Assembly (NCBI RefSeq): GCF_016863195.1
Contig: NZ_BOOK01000004.1
Coordinates: 186,001 to 250,000 of the forward strand
Length of the DNA: 64,000 nucleotides
Direction of reading: 5' to 3'
Source of the DNA: Paraplanobispora takensis
GTDB taxonomy: Bacteria > Actinomycetota > Actinomycetes > Streptosporangiales > Streptosporangiaceae
Positions within the stretch are counted from its first letter, which is position 1. Each line of letters begins with the position of its first letter. This document shows, piece by piece, positions 7,472 through 17,885 of this stretch. Position numbers and translations under genes: made by a program. The notes under the pieces are model-generated. The model did not search any database and was not told where the DNA came from. It worked only from the letters and a program-made list of their open reading frames with translations.

Positions 7472-8875
7472 CGATTGGCGGCCATCCTCCGGCAGGAGAC
7501 CGAGCGGCTCAGGCCCGGGGACAAACTGACGTCGAGCCGGGAGCTGACGCGGCTGCACGGCGTCAGCCCGGTCACCGTGTCGCGGGCCATCGGGCGGCTG
7601 GCCGCCGAGGGCCGGGTGGTCACCCGGCCGGGGAGCGGCACCTACGTCGCCCACCGGCCCGCCACCGGGAGCGGCGGCGTCAACGGCTCCGCCGACCTCT
7701 CCTGGCAGACGGTCGCGCTCGGCGACCGGGTGGTGGACGACACCGGGATCACCGGCCTGCTCACTCCCCCGCCCGACGGGGTCGTCCCGCTCACGGGCGG
7801 TTACCTCAACCCGGACCTGCGCCCGTCGAGGGCGCTCACCACGGCCGCCGCCAGGGCGATGCGCCGTCCCGACGCCTGGGCGCTCCCGCCGCTCACCGGC
7901 CTGCCCGAGCTGCGCAGGTGGTTCGCCGGGGAGGCGGGGGGCGAGGTCACCTCCGCCGACGTGCTGGTGGTCAGCGGCGGCCAGTCGGCCCTCACCCACG
8001 CCTTCCGCGCCCTGGCCGCCCCTGGCACGCCCGTGCTCGTCGAGGCCCCCACCTATCCGGGCGCCCTGGCCGCCGCGCGGGCCGCCGGGCTCCGGGCGAC
8101 CGCCGTACCGACGGATCCCGGCGGAGTGCGGCCCGACCACCTCGCCGAGGCCTTCGCCGTCACGGGGGCGCGCGTCTTCTTCTGCCAGCCGACCCTGCAC
8201 AACCCCACCGGGGCGACGCTCACGCTGGAGCGCCGCGAGCAGGTGCTGGCGGTGGCGAGGGCGGCGGGGGCGTTCGTGGTCGAGGACGACTACGCGCGTT
8301 ACTTCACGACCGCGCCCGTCCCGCCGCCGCTCGTCGCCCTCGACGCCCACGGCACCGTCGTCCACGTCAACTCGCTGACCAAGATCCTGGCCCCGAGCAT
8401 GCGGGTGGCGGGCGTGGTCGCCCGGGGGCCGGCGGCGCACCGGCTGCGGGCGAGCCAGATCGTGGAGTCCTTCTTCGTCGCCCGGCCGCTGCAGGAGACG
8501 GCCCTGGAGTTCGTCAGCTCGCCCGCCTGGCCCCGGCACCTGTCGGCCGTCACCGCGGAGCTGGCGAGCCGCAGGGACGCGCTCCTGGCGGCGCTGGCCG
8601 CCCATCTGCCCGCCGCCGAGCCCCACCTCGTCCCCCGCGGCGGCCTGCACCTGTGGGTACGGCTCCCGCCCGGCCTCGACGAGGACGCCGTGGTGGAGAC
8701 GGCCGCGAGGGCGGGGGTGCTGGTGAGCCCGGGACGCATCTACTACCCGGCCGAGCCTCCCGGCCCCCGTGTCCGGCTGACCCACTCGGCGGCCGTCCAC
8801 CTGCCGGAGCTGGCCGAGGGGGTCAGGCGGCTGGCCCTGGCCGTCGAACGGGTGACGGCCGCTCAGGCCCCGTGA
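7448..8875 (+). CDS. MocR-type regulator (GntR winged helix fused to aminotransferase domain)
   Basis: 475 residues. Residues 4-72 are a GntR winged helix (SIVRLAAILRQETERLRPGD, then GVSPVTVSRAIGRLAAEG). Residues about 100-470 are a class I/II aminotransferase fold with the PLP lysine in NSLTKILAPSMRVAG and the upstream FCQPTLHNPTGATL and VEDDYARYF motifs. MocR proteins use PLP to sense a metabolite and usually control a divergent gene, here the EamA transporter. The ATG at 7448 gives the typical N-terminus; it overlaps the transporter's ATG, so both mRNAs may be leaderless. Confidence 0.92.
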   Translation: MNDDSSIVRLAAILRQETERLRPGDKLTSSRELTRLHGVSPVTVSRAIGRLAAEGRVVTRPGSGTYVAHRPATGSGGVNGSADLSWQTVALGDRVVDDTGITGLLTPPPDGVVPLTGGYLNPDLRPSRALTTAAARAMRRPDAWALPPLTGLPELRRWFAGEAGGEVTSADVLVVSGGQSALTHAFRALAAPGTPVLVEAPTYPGALAAARAAGLRATAVPTDPGGVRPDHLAEAFAVTGARVFFCQPTLHNPTGATLTLERREQVLAVARAAGAFVVEDDYARYFTTAPVPPPLVALDAHGTVVHVNSLTKILAPSMRVAGVVARGPAAHRLRASQIVESFFVARPLQETALEFVSSPAWPRHLSAVTAELASRRDALLAALAAHLPAAEPHLVPRGGLHLWVRLPPGLDEDAVVETAARAGVLVSPGRIYYPAEPPGPRVRLTHSAAVHLPELAEGVRRLALAVERVTAAQAP

Positions 8876-8922
8876 CGGCCCGGGCCCGCCGGTGCCGTTC
8901 GCGCCCGCGGGCCTTCCGGAAC

Positions 8923-8949
8923 GCCGGACAGGCCGGACAGGCCGGACAC
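8923..8949 (+). repeat. Three tandem copies of a 9-base unit
   Basis: GCCGGACAG is repeated three times, the last copy ending in C. It lies in the gap after the MocR gene. No function is evident. Confidence 0.5.
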
Positions 8950-9042
8950 CACATGGCGATCTCCTCTCGAACACCACCTAAGAAGGTATGAAGGTGTCTC
9001 GACGAGAGCAACCCCCTACTGCCGTACAGTGGTGGCGAAGAG

Positions 9043-9672
9043 GTGATCCGCCCCATGCCCAGCCCCGCCGACCTGGTGTGCGACTTCGTCAACACCTATG
9101 ACGTCGAAAGCGACGCCGACGCTCTGCCCTCGCCCGCCGCGCTGGCCGCGTGGCTCGTCAAGCGCGGCCTGGCGGCCCCCGGCGACGCCGCGGGCGAGGA
9201 GGACCTGGACGTCGCCGTCCACCTGCGCGAGACGCTGCGCGCGACGCTGCGGCGCCACCACGCCCCCGGCGACGCCTCCGGCGACACCCCCGACACCCCC
9301 GATGACGCCTCCGGCGGCCCTTCCGGCGCCCTCTCCGGCGACGGTGACGAGCGCGGCTCCGCCCTGTCCCACGCCCTGGACCGGCTGCCCGTCGTGGTCG
9401 TCCTCACCTCCGGCGATCCCGGGCTGGAGCCGGTGGCGGGCGGGGTGCCCGGCGGCCTGGCCCGGATCGCCGCCGCCGTGATGGCGGTCCACGCCCAGGG
9501 GATGTGGCCCCGGCTGAAGGTGTGCACCGAGAGCACCTGCCAGTGGGCGTTCGTCGACTCCTCCAAGAACCGCTCCCGGTCCTGGTGTTCGATGAAGGTG
9601 TGCGGCAACCGTACGAAGACCCGGGCGTACCGGGCGCGCCGTCAGTCGGAGACAGGTTCGCGTCATCCGTGA
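9043..9672 (+). CDS. ABATE / CGNR zinc-finger domain protein, putative stress-type regulator
   Basis: 209 residues. The N-terminal part is an ABATE-type domain (LVCDFVNTYDVE). The C-terminal 35 residues are a CGNR zinc finger: CTESTCQWAFVD, then SRSWCSMKVCGNR, giving four cysteines, followed by a basic tail. Members are thought to bind DNA as regulators. Between them lies a 35-residue Gly/Asp/Pro/Ser-rich insert, longer than usual. GTG at 9043 is listed; ATG at 9055 (MPSPADLV) is equally possible, with GAAGAGG 11 bases before it. Confidence 0.85.
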   Translation: MIRPMPSPADLVCDFVNTYDVESDADALPSPAALAAWLVKRGLAAPGDAAGEEDLDVAVHLRETLRATLRRHHAPGDASGDTPDTPDDASGGPSGALSGDGDERGSALSHALDRLPVVVVLTSGDPGLEPVAGGVPGGLARIAAAVMAVHAQGMWPRLKVCTESTCQWAFVDSSKNRSRSWCSMKVCGNRTKTRAYRARRQSETGSRHP

Positions 9673-9799
9673 GGCGGATTCCCCGATACGGTGTAACTGC
9701 CTGTCTCACGGGTCGACCCGCCTGACGCCCGCTCGTGCGGCACGAGACCCCCGAGGCAGCGCGTCATGGCGGCGTACGGCAGATAAGGAGCGGGCCGAG

Positions 9800-10411
9800 A
9801 TGGCAGACGTAGGCGTGCGGGTGGCTCGGCACGATGATGTCGACGCGGTGACGGGCACCCAGATCCGCGCCTGGCGGTACGGCTACCGCGAGTTCCTGCC
9901 CGAGGGACCGCTGGAGCAGATGACCGGCCCGGCCGCCGAACAGATGTGGCGCCGGCAGTGGGACGAGGCGATCGTCAGCCCTCCGACCTCCCTGCACCGC
10001 GTCCTGGTCGCCGTGGAGCAGGTCGTCCTCGACACCGACGCGTTCCCCGCACTCGGGCCCGGCGGGATCGAGGCCCTGGCGGCGATGCAGGGCGCCGAGC
10101 GCGTGGTCGGCCTGGCCTCCCACGCCCCGGCCGAGGATCCGGACCTCGACCCCACCACCACCTCCGAGCTGCTCACCTTCCTGGTGGACCCCGACTACGT
10201 CCGGCGCGGCCACGGCAGTCGCCTGCTCAACGCCACGGTCGACTATCTGCGCGAGGACGGCTACCGCACGATCGTGACCTGGGTGTTCGCCGACAACCAC
10301 CCCCTGCTCGGGTTCCTGGAGTCGGCGGGCTGGGGCCAGGACGGCGCCGAGCGGGTCCTGAACATGGGACGGCCGGTGCGGATGATCCGCCTGGCCACCG
10401 ACATCAGTTAG
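9800..10411 (+). CDS. GNAT-family N-acetyltransferase
   Basis: 203 residues. The acetyl-CoA binding segment is LTFLVDPDYVRRGHGSRLLN, with R-R-G-H-G-S in the expected place, followed by the NHPLLGFLESAGW end strand typical of GNAT enzymes. A 30-residue insertion around residues 60-100 separates the early strands. AAGGAG lies 11 bases before the ATG. Substrate unknown. Confidence 0.85.
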   Translation: MADVGVRVARHDDVDAVTGTQIRAWRYGYREFLPEGPLEQMTGPAAEQMWRRQWDEAIVSPPTSLHRVLVAVEQVVLDTDAFPALGPGGIEALAAMQGAERVVGLASHAPAEDPDLDPTTTSELLTFLVDPDYVRRGHGSRLLNATVDYLREDGYRTIVTWVFADNHPLLGFLESAGWGQDGAERVLNMGRPVRMIRLATDIS

Positions 10412-10415
10412 CGTT

Positions 10416-10444
10416 CCCTCCCGGCTCCCGAGAGGCCGGGAGGG
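10416..10444 (+). terminator. Hairpin after the acetyltransferase gene
   Basis: CCCTCCCGGC (10416-10425) pairs with GCCGGGAGGG (10435-10444). It begins five bases after the stop codon and precedes menA, so it may separate the two transcripts. Confidence 0.6.
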
Positions 10445-10481
10445 CCGCCCGGACATCTCCGAGAGGAAGATCCGCAGCACC

Positions 10482-11351
10482 ATGGCCTCTGTCAGCCAGT
10501 GGATCGCCGGCGCCCGGCCGCGCACCCTTCCCGCCGCCGTCGTGCCCGTCGCGGTCGGCACCGGCGTGGCCGCCGGATACGACGGGGCGGTGTGGTGGCG
10601 GGCCCTGCTCGCCCTGTTCGTGGCGCTCGCCCTGCAGGTGGGCGTGAACTACGCCAACGACTACAGCGACGGCGTGCGCGGCACCGACGACGACCGGGTC
10701 GGTCCCATGCGGCTGGTCGGCTCGGGCGCCGCCTCACCGCGCGCGGTCCTGACGGCCGCCATGGCCTGCTTCCTGGCCGCCGCCGTGGCCGGTCTGGTCC
10801 TGGTCGTGGTGACCCGGGCCTGGTGGATGCTGCTGGTCGGCGCGGCGTCGATCGCCGCCGCCTGGTTCTACACCGGCGGCTCGCGCCCGTACGGCTACCG
10901 CGCGCTCGGCGAGGTCTCGGTCTTCGTCTTCTTCGGCCTGGTGGCCGTAGCCGGCACCACGTTCGTCCAGTTGGAGCGGCTGCCCTGGATCGCGGTGGCC
11001 GCGGCGGTCCCCGTCGGCCTCCTGGCCTGCGCGATGCTGGTCGTCAACAATCTGCGCGACATCGTGACCGACGGCCCGGCGGGCAAGCGCACCATGGCCG
11101 TCGTGCTCGGCGACGCCCGCACCCGCACGCTCTACGCCCTGTGCCTGATCCTGCCGCTGGTCATCTCACTGGCCCTGGCCCCCTGGCACCCCTTCGCGGC
11201 GCTGGGCGTGCTCGCCGCGCCGCTGGCGATCGGCCCGGTCAGGGCGGTCAGGCAGGGGGCCGTCGGCCCGGCGCTGATCGCGACGCTCCAGCAGACCGGC
11301 CGTCTCCAGCTCGTCTTCGGCCTGCTGTTCACCGTCGGCCTGGCGATCTGA
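10482..11351 (+). CDS. menA: 1,4-dihydroxy-2-naphthoate polyprenyltransferase
   Basis: 289 residues, eight to nine membrane helices of the UbiA superfamily. The first Asp-rich motif is NYANDYSDGVRGTDDDR and the second NNLRDIVTD, both diagnostic of MenA. The enzyme attaches the polyprenyl chain to dihydroxynaphthoate and releases CO2, making demethylmenaquinone in the cell membrane. GAGAGGAAG precedes the ATG. No other menaquinone genes are in the window. It converges on an acetyltransferase gene. Confidence 0.95.
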   Translation: MASVSQWIAGARPRTLPAAVVPVAVGTGVAAGYDGAVWWRALLALFVALALQVGVNYANDYSDGVRGTDDDRVGPMRLVGSGAASPRAVLTAAMACFLAAAVAGLVLVVVTRAWWMLLVGAASIAAAWFYTGGSRPYGYRALGEVSVFVFFGLVAVAGTTFVQLERLPWIAVAAAVPVGLLACAMLVVNNLRDIVTDGPAGKRTMAVVLGDARTRTLYALCLILPLVISLALAPWHPFAALGVLAAPLAIGPVRAVRQGAVGPALIATLQQTGRLQLVFGLLFTVGLAI

Positions 11352-11392
11352 GCCGCTCGCGTCCCGGCCACACCCTTCCTTCAGGGCCGCGA

Positions 11393-11902
11393 TCAGAGGA
11401 TCCGGCGCATCGCCACGCGGGGGGCGAGCTCGATGCCCAGCTCCCGCTCATGGGCCACCAGCGCGTCCAGCTCCGGTCCCCATTCCGCCGGGTCCAGTAC
11501 GGCGAAGCCGCGCCGTCCGTACCAGGGCGCGTTCCAGGGGACGTCGCGGAAGGTGGTGAGCGTGACGGCCGGCGCCCCCCGAGAGGCCGCGTGCGCGCAC
11601 AGCGCCTCCACCAGGCGCCCGCCGACGCCCCGCCGCCCGTGGCCGGGATGGACCGCGAGCTGGTCGAGGTGGACGTTCCCGTCGGCCCAGCCGAACATCG
11701 CGAACCCGACCGGCGGCTCGCCCGCGACGAGCACCCGCGAGGGGTCGTCGGTCTCCTCGATCATCGTCGTGCCCGCCGGGAAGACGATCCCCACCTGGGC
11801 GAACACCCCGTCGGCGGCGAGCTCGACGGCCGCCAGCCCCGGCAGTTCCCCCGGCCTCGCCCAGCGGACCTCAGCCGAAGTCGAAGATGGAGTGCTTGTC
11901 AT
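11393..11902 (-). CDS. GNAT-family N-acetyltransferase
   Basis: 169 residues. The acetyl-CoA motif is LAVHPGHGRRGVGGRLVEAL (R-R-G-V-G-G), followed by the NAPWYGRRGFAVL strand. The ATG at 11902 overlaps the 3' end of the upstream zinc-ribbon gene by 32 bases. No better in-frame start is visible, so translation is probably coupled. Substrate unknown. Confidence 0.85.
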   Translation of the reverse strand: MTSTPSSTSAEVRWARPGELPGLAAVELAADGVFAQVGIVFPAGTTMIEETDDPSRVLVAGEPPVGFAMFGWADGNVHLDQLAVHPGHGRRGVGGRLVEALCAHAASRGAPAVTLTTFRDVPWNAPWYGRRGFAVLDPAEWGPELDALVAHERELGIELAPRVAMRRIL

Positions 11903-12053
11903 AGAAGTGGAGGATATAGCGGCATCGCGTGCAGATCATCAGGGTCAACCGGTGGGAGGTGAACCCCCACCGGCCCTCCAACCGGCCCTGCTCCTGCTGG
12001 AACTCCGTGTTGTCACAGAGCGGGCAAGCGAGCTCAGGTCTCGTCATATCCAT
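11871..12053 (-). CDS. Small zinc-ribbon protein
   Basis: 60 residues with two C-x-x-C pairs (C10-P-L-C13 and C41-T-R-C44), the layout of a four-cysteine zinc ribbon. The rest is polar (RLEGRWGFTSHRLTL, then YILHFYDKHSIFDFG). No known function. It lies between dapB and an acetyltransferase gene and overlaps the latter, which suggests a short operon. Confidence 0.75.
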   Translation of the reverse strand: MDMTRPELACPLCDNTEFQQEQGRLEGRWGFTSHRLTLMICTRCRYILHFYDKHSIFDFG

Positions 12054-12068
12054 AGGACGAGCGGCCGG

Positions 12069-12095
12069 GCGCCGGGAGTTCCGGGCTCCCGGCGC
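12069..12095 (-). terminator. Hairpin downstream of dapB
   Basis: GCGCCGGGAG (12069-12078) pairs perfectly with CTCCCGGCGC (12086-12095). It begins ten bases past the dapB stop, a fitting place for a terminator or attenuator before the zinc-ribbon gene. Confidence 0.65.
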
Positions 12096-12104
12096 GCATG
12101 TCCC

Positions 12105-13357
<1,253 letters not shown>

Positions 13358-13393
13358 GTTCCGCGCCGTACGGGATGCGGCGCCGTACGGGGT

Positions 13394-13424
13394 GGCGGTC
13401 CGCCGGGAAGCATGGCGGACCGCC
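13394..13424. terminator. Bidirectional hairpin after the M16 protease gene
   Basis: GGCGGTCCGCC (13394-13404) pairs perfectly with GGCGGACCGCC (13414-13424). It lies 11 bases beyond the stop codon of the minus-strand protease gene and can also stop plus-strand reads from the LLM remnant. Confidence 0.7.
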
Positions 13425-13435
13425 GTGTCGTGACG

Positions 13436-14749
13436 TCAGGCGGACAGTGCGCCGCTGAAGTCCTTGTCCTCGTAGGGACCGATGACCGCGAGGGTCATGG
13501 GGCGGGTGAAGACGTCGTGGGCGATCGCGACGACCTCCTCCGGGGTGACCTCGTCGATCCGCGCCAGGACCTCGTCGACCGAGAGCAGCTCGTCGTAGAC
13601 GAGCTCGCCCTTGCCGATCCGGGACATCCGGGAGCCGGTGTCCTCCAGGCCGAGCACGAGGCCGCCGCGCATCTGGCCCTTGCCGCGGTCGATCTCCTCC
13701 ACGGTGATGCCGCCGTCGAGCACCCGGTGGAGCTCCTCCCGGCAGATCTCCAGGACATCGTCGATCTTGGAGGGCAGGCAGCCGGCGTAGATGCCGAACT
13801 GGCCGGTGTCGGCGTACTGGGAGGTGTAGCTGTACGTCGAGTAGGCCAGGCCGCGCTTCTCCCGGATCTCCTGGAACAGGCGCGAGGACATGCCGCCGCC
13901 GAGCGCCGCGTTGAGCACGCCCAGGGCGAAGCGGCGCTCGTCGGTGCGGGTCAGGCCGGTCGTGCCGAGCACGAGGTTGGCCTGCTCGGTGGGCCGGTGC
14001 AGCACCCGGATGCCCGAGCGCGGCTCGACGCCCTCGCCGGACACCCTGGGCGGGATCGGCTCGGCGCCGCCGCCCAGGGCGCCGGCCCGCTCGTAGGCGG
14101 CGGCGACCAGGGAGACGACCTGCTCGTGGGTGACGTTGCCCGCCACCGACACCACGGTGTGCGTGGGCTTGTAGTGGCGCCGGTAGTACTCCGTGATCCG
14201 GTCGCGGTCGATCGCGTTGATCGACTCGACCGTGCCGAGGATCGGCCTGCCGATGGGCGTGTCGCCGTACAGCTCCGCGGAGAACTGCTCGTGCACCATG
14301 TCCGACGGGTCGTCGTCGTGCATGGCGATCTCCTCCAGGATCACGCCGCGCTCGGCCTCGACGTCCTCGGCGGTGATGCGCGAGGAGGTCACCACGTCGG
14401 CGAGCACGTCGATCGCCACCCTCAGGTCCTCGTCGAGGACCCGGGCGTAGTAGCAGGTGTACTCCTTGGCGGTGAAGGCGTTGATCTCACCGCCGATGCC
14501 CTCGATCGCCGCGGAGATCTCCAGCGCGTCCCGCGTGGGGGTCCCCTTGAACAGCAGGTGCTCAAGGAAGTGGGAGGCCCCCATGTGCTCGGGGGCCTCG
14601 TCCCTGGAGCCGATGCCGACCCACATGCCGACCGCGACGGATCGCACGGTCGGCATGGACTCGGTCACCACCCGGAGCCCACCGGGGAGGACGGTGCGCT
14701 GCACGACCCCGGCGCCGTCCTTGCCGGGGTGCAGAGTGGTGGTGATCAC
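13436..14749 (-). CDS. M16 (pitrilysin/insulinase-type) zinc peptidase
   Basis: 437 residues. The inverted zinc motif H-x-x-E-H is at H60-F-L-E63-H64 ([14 protein letters not shown]), with the distal acidic ligand expected in the [20 protein letters not shown] helix. The second half is the usual inactive M16 domain with the R/Y pair region [20 protein letters not shown]. The gene nearly always follows pnp in actinomycetes. Its GTG start overlaps the pnp stop by four bases (GTGA), so translation is coupled. Confidence 0.93.
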   Translation of the reverse strand: MITTTLHPGKDGAGVVQRTVLPGGLRVVTESMPTVRSVAVGMWVGIGSRDEAPEHMGASHFLEHLLFKGTPTRDALEISAAIEGIGGEINAFTAKEYTCYYARVLDEDLRVAIDVLADVVTSSRITAEDVEAERGVILEEIAMHDDDPSDMVHEQFSAELYGDTPIGRPILGTVESINAIDRDRITEYYRRHYKPTHTVVSVAGNVTHEQVVSLVAAAYERAGALGGGAEPIPPRVSGEGVEPRSGIRVLHRPTEQANLVLGTTGLTRTDERRFALGVLNAALGGGMSSRLFQEIREKRGLAYSTYSYTSQYADTGQFGIYAGCLPSKIDDVLEICREELHRVLDGGITVEEIDRGKGQMRGGLVLGLEDTGSRMSRIGKGELVYDELLSVDEVLARIDEVTPEEVVAIAHDVFTRPMTLAVIGPYEDKDFSGALSA

Positions 14750-17097
14750 GAGTTGCGGTCTTCTCCCCCGCGGTTGCCGCCGCTGCGGGTCCGCACGCGG
14801 GTGCGGCGGGGCTTGTCGTCGGCCGACTTGTCGGCGGCGGGCCTGTCCGAGGCCGGGGCGGCGTCGGCCGGAGCGGCGTCCGAATCGCCCGACTCGGGCG
14901 TGCCGGCCTCGCCCTTGGCCTCGGCCTCCTTCTCGACGACCTCGACCGGGACCAGGGAGAGCTTGCCGCGCGAGTCGATCTCGGCGATCTCCACCTGGAT
15001 CTTCTCGCCGACGTTCATGACGTCCTCGACGTTCTCGATGCGCTTGCCGCCGTGCAGCTTGCGGATCTGGGAGACGTGCAGCAGGCCGTCCTTGCCCGGC
15101 ATGAGGGAGATGAACGCACCGAAGGCGGCGATCTTGACGACCGTGCCCAGGTAGCGCTCGCCGACCTCCGGCATGTGCGGGTTGGCGATGGCGTTGATCG
15201 CCGAACGGGCCGCCTCGGCGGACGGGCCGTCGGTGGCGCCGATGTAGATGGTTCCGTCGTCCTCGATCGTGATCTCGGCGCCGGTGTCGTCCTGGATCTG
15301 GTTGATCATCTTGCCCTTCGGGCCGATGACCTCGCCGATCTTGTCGACCGGGACCTTGATCGTGATGATGCGCGGGGCCGTGGCGTTCATCTCCGCCGGG
15401 GAGTCGATGGCCTCCTGCATCACGTCGATGATGGCCAGGCGGGCGCCCTTGGCCTGCTTCAGCGCGGCGGCCAGGACCGAGGCGGGGATGCCGTCGAGCT
15501 TGGTGTCGAGCTGGAGCGCGGTGATGACGTCCTTGGTGCCGGCGACCTTGAAGTCCATGTCGCCCATGGCGTCCTCGGCGCCGAGGATGTCGGTCAGCGT
15601 GACGTACTGGTCGCCCTCGTTGATCAGGCCCATCGCGATGCCCGCGACGATGCCCTTGAGCGGCACGCCCGCGTCGAGCAGCGCCATGGTCGAGGCGCAG
15701 ACCGAACCCATCGAGGTGGAGCCGTTGGAGCCCAGCGCCTCCGACACCTGGCGGATCGCGTAGGGGAACTCCTCGCGGGCCGGCAGGACCGGGATGAGCG
15801 CCCGCTCGGCGAGGGCGCCGTGGCCGATCTCGCGGCGCTTGGGCGAGCCCACGCGGCCGGTCTCACCGGTGGAGTACGGCGGGAAGTTGTAGTTGTGCAT
15901 GTAGCGCTTGGTGCGCTCGGGGTTGAGCGTGTCGATCATCTGCTCCATGCGGAGCATGTTCAGCGTGGTGATGCCCAGGATCTGGGTCTCGCCGCGCTCG
16001 AACAGGGCCGAGCCGTGCACCCGGGGGACGACGTGGACCTCGGCGTTGAGCTGGCGGATGTCCTTGACGCCGCGGCCGTCGATGCGCACGCCCTCGTTGA
16101 TCACGCGCTCGCGCATGAGCTTCTTGGTCAGCGACCGGAAGGCGGCGCCGATCTCCTTCTCGCGGCCCTCGAAGTCGGGGGCGACCTTCTCGGCGGCCAG
16201 GGCCTTGACCCGGTCGAGCTCGGTCTCGCGCTCCTGCTTGCCGGCGATGGTCAGCGCGGCGGCGAGCTCGGTCTTGACCGCGCCGGTCACGGCCTCCAGG
16301 ACGTCGTCCTGGTAGTCGAGGAACAGGGGGTACTCGGCGGTCTCCTTGGCGGCGACCTTGGCCACCTTGGCCTGCGCCTCGCACAGCACCTTGATGAACG
16401 GCTTGGAGGCCTCCAGGCCCTGCGCCACGGTCTCCTCGGTCGGCGCGACGGCGCCGTCGGCGATGAGCTTGAGCGTGTCACGGGTGGACTCGGCCTCGAC
16501 CATCATGATCGCGACGTCGCCGTCATCCAGGACGCGGCCGGCCACGACCATGTCGAAGGTGGCGTTCTCCAGCTCCGAGTGGGTCGGGAAGGCGATCCAC
16601 TGGCCCTCGATCAGCGCGACGCGCACGCCGCCGATCGGGCCGGAGAAGGGCAGCCCGGCGAGCTGGGTGGACAGGGACGCGGCGTTGATCGCGACCACGT
16701 CGTAGAGGTGGTCGGGGTTGAGCGCCATGATCGTGGCGACGACCTGGATCTCGTTGCGCAGGCCCTTGACGAACGACGGGCGCAGCGGCCGGTCGATCAG
16801 GCGGCAGGTGAGGATGGCGTCCTCGGAGGGACGGCCCTCACGCCGGAAGAACGAGCCGGGGATGCGGCCCGCGGCGTACATCCGCTCCTCGACGTCCACC
16901 GTGAGGGGGAAGAAGTCGAGGTTCTCCTTGGGAGCTTTGGACGCGGTGGTCGCGGAAAGGACCATCGTCTCGTCGTCCAGGTAGACGACGGCGGAACCCG
17001 CCGCCTGGCGCGCGAGCCGCCCGGTCTCGAACCGGATGGTACGCGTGCCGAAGGAGCCGTTGTCGATGACGGCTTCACTGCTGTGGACACCCTCCAC
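14746..17097 (-). CDS. pnp: Polyribonucleotide nucleotidyltransferase (PNPase)
   Basis: 783 residues. Order: RNase PH domain 1 (about 12-150), helical linker, RNase PH domain 2 (about 330-560), KH domain ([20 protein letters not shown]), S1 domain ([20 protein letters not shown]), then a disordered acidic/basic tail of about 65 residues rich in Ala, Asp and Arg. PNPase degrades RNA 3' to 5' with phosphate and in actinomycetes also adds 3' tails. It follows rpsO after a hairpin-bearing gap of 323 bases and is translationally coupled to the M16 peptidase. Confidence 0.97.
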   Translation of the reverse strand: MEGVHSSEAVIDNGSFGTRTIRFETGRLARQAAGSAVVYLDDETMVLSATTASKAPKENLDFFPLTVDVEERMYAAGRIPGSFFRREGRPSEDAILTCRLIDRPLRPSFVKGLRNEIQVVATIMALNPDHLYDVVAINAASLSTQLAGLPFSGPIGGVRVALIEGQWIAFPTHSELENATFDMVVAGRVLDDGDVAIMMVEAESTRDTLKLIADGAVAPTEETVAQGLEASKPFIKVLCEAQAKVAKVAAKETAEYPLFLDYQDDVLEAVTGAVKTELAAALTIAGKQERETELDRVKALAAEKVAPDFEGREKEIGAAFRSLTKKLMRERVINEGVRIDGRGVKDIRQLNAEVHVVPRVHGSALFERGETQILGITTLNMLRMEQMIDTLNPERTKRYMHNYNFPPYSTGETGRVGSPKRREIGHGALAERALIPVLPAREEFPYAIRQVSEALGSNGSTSMGSVCASTMALLDAGVPLKGIVAGIAMGLINEGDQYVTLTDILGAEDAMGDMDFKVAGTKDVITALQLDTKLDGIPASVLAAALKQAKGARLAIIDVMQEAIDSPAEMNATAPRIITIKVPVDKIGEVIGPKGKMINQIQDDTGAEITIEDDGTIYIGATDGPSAEAARSAINAIANPHMPEVGERYLGTVVKIAAFGAFISLMPGKDGLLHVSQIRKLHGGKRIENVEDVMNVGEKIQVEIAEIDSRGKLSLVPVEVVEKEAEAKGEAGTPESGDSDAAPADAAPASDRPAADKSADDKPRRTRVRTRSGGNRGGEDRNS

Positions 17098-17420
17098 GGG
17101 GGACCTCCTTGTGGTTGGTCACCCGCGTCCGCCCGGGCACGCGTGTCGTACCTGGGTCGTCTTTGTTGCCGCTTCCCCGTAGGTGCAGCGCCGGTCTTCG
17201 ATCGAAGCGCCCGGTTCCAGTGATACGGCGTGTGCCGTGATGACCGGGGGCCACTACCGAGGACCGGCCCTCCGACGCCGTGGGGCGCGTTTGCTTGCGG
17301 ACGCGGGGGCACTTTCTCGGCTATTCAGTTTGCTCGCAGGGACAGGTTCCCACGGCGCGACGCGCCGGAACATCCCCCACGAAAGTGGGGGAGCGGCGCG
17401 GACGCCACTCCCCCTTCATG
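17098..17420 (-). other. rpsO-pnp intergenic region
   Basis: 323 bases between the rpsO stop and the pnp start, with no gene. On the transcribed strand it holds two hairpins soon after rpsO, then an unstructured stretch with GGAGGTCC just before the pnp start. Similar gaps in other bacteria carry RNase III sites and a separate pnp promoter. Confidence 0.7.
17346..17392 (-). promoter_or_regulatory. Two hairpins, candidate terminator and RNase III site for pnp
   Basis: Hairpin one: TCCCCCAC (17373-17380) pairs with GTGGGGGA (17385-17392) around a four-base loop. Hairpin two: GTTCC (17346-17350) pairs with GGAAC (17367-17371), enclosing a GGCG/CGCC stem. They begin 28 bases after the rpsO stop on the rpsO-pnp transcript. 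They could be partial terminators or the processing site through which PNPase controls its own level. Confidence 0.55.
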
Positions 17421-17690
17421 CTATCGGCGCAGGCCGAGCCGCTCGATGAGCGAACGGTAACGCTGGATGTCCTTGCTCTGCAGGTACTTGAGCAGACGAC
17501 GGCGACGGCCGACCAGCAGCAGCAGACCGCGCTGGCTGTGGAAGTCGTGCTTGTTGCGCTTCATGTGCTCGGTGAGCTCGCTGATGCGCTTGCTGAGGAG
17601 CGCGATCTGCACCTCGGGCGAGCCGGTGTCGGTCTCGCTCTTGGCGTACTCACTGATGATCTGCTTCTTGGCGGCGGTGTCGAGTGACAC
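17421..17690 (-). CDS. rpsO: 30S ribosomal protein S15
   Basis: 89 residues, standard S15 length. Conserved blocks are all present: [20 protein letters not shown], then [20 protein letters not shown], then [20 protein letters not shown]. It binds 16S rRNA in the central domain and can repress its own mRNA. It opens the rpsO-pnp-M16 block. Confidence 0.98.
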   Translation of the reverse strand: MSLDTAAKKQIISEYAKSETDTGSPEVQIALLSKRISELTEHMKRNKHDFHSQRGLLLLVGRRRRLLKYLQSKDIQRYRSLIERLGLRR

Positions 17691-17885
17691 GTCTCTCCTT
17701 GAACGTCTACGGGCACACGTGATTTCGGAAAAAGCCCGAGCGACCGTGCGTGCCTACAGTCGCCGTGGCGGATCAGCCGCCGGGGGCTACGACACCACCG
17801 GTTACAGAGCTGACACGCCAGACTACCATCGGCCCCGGCTCCCCCGCACCGCCGGAGCCCGCGTGCGCCGCCCGGCACACGAGGT

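Noticed and set aside
15052-17223. A 723-codon open frame on the plus strand
   Set aside because: Antisense of pnp, which is complete and well conserved on the minus strand.
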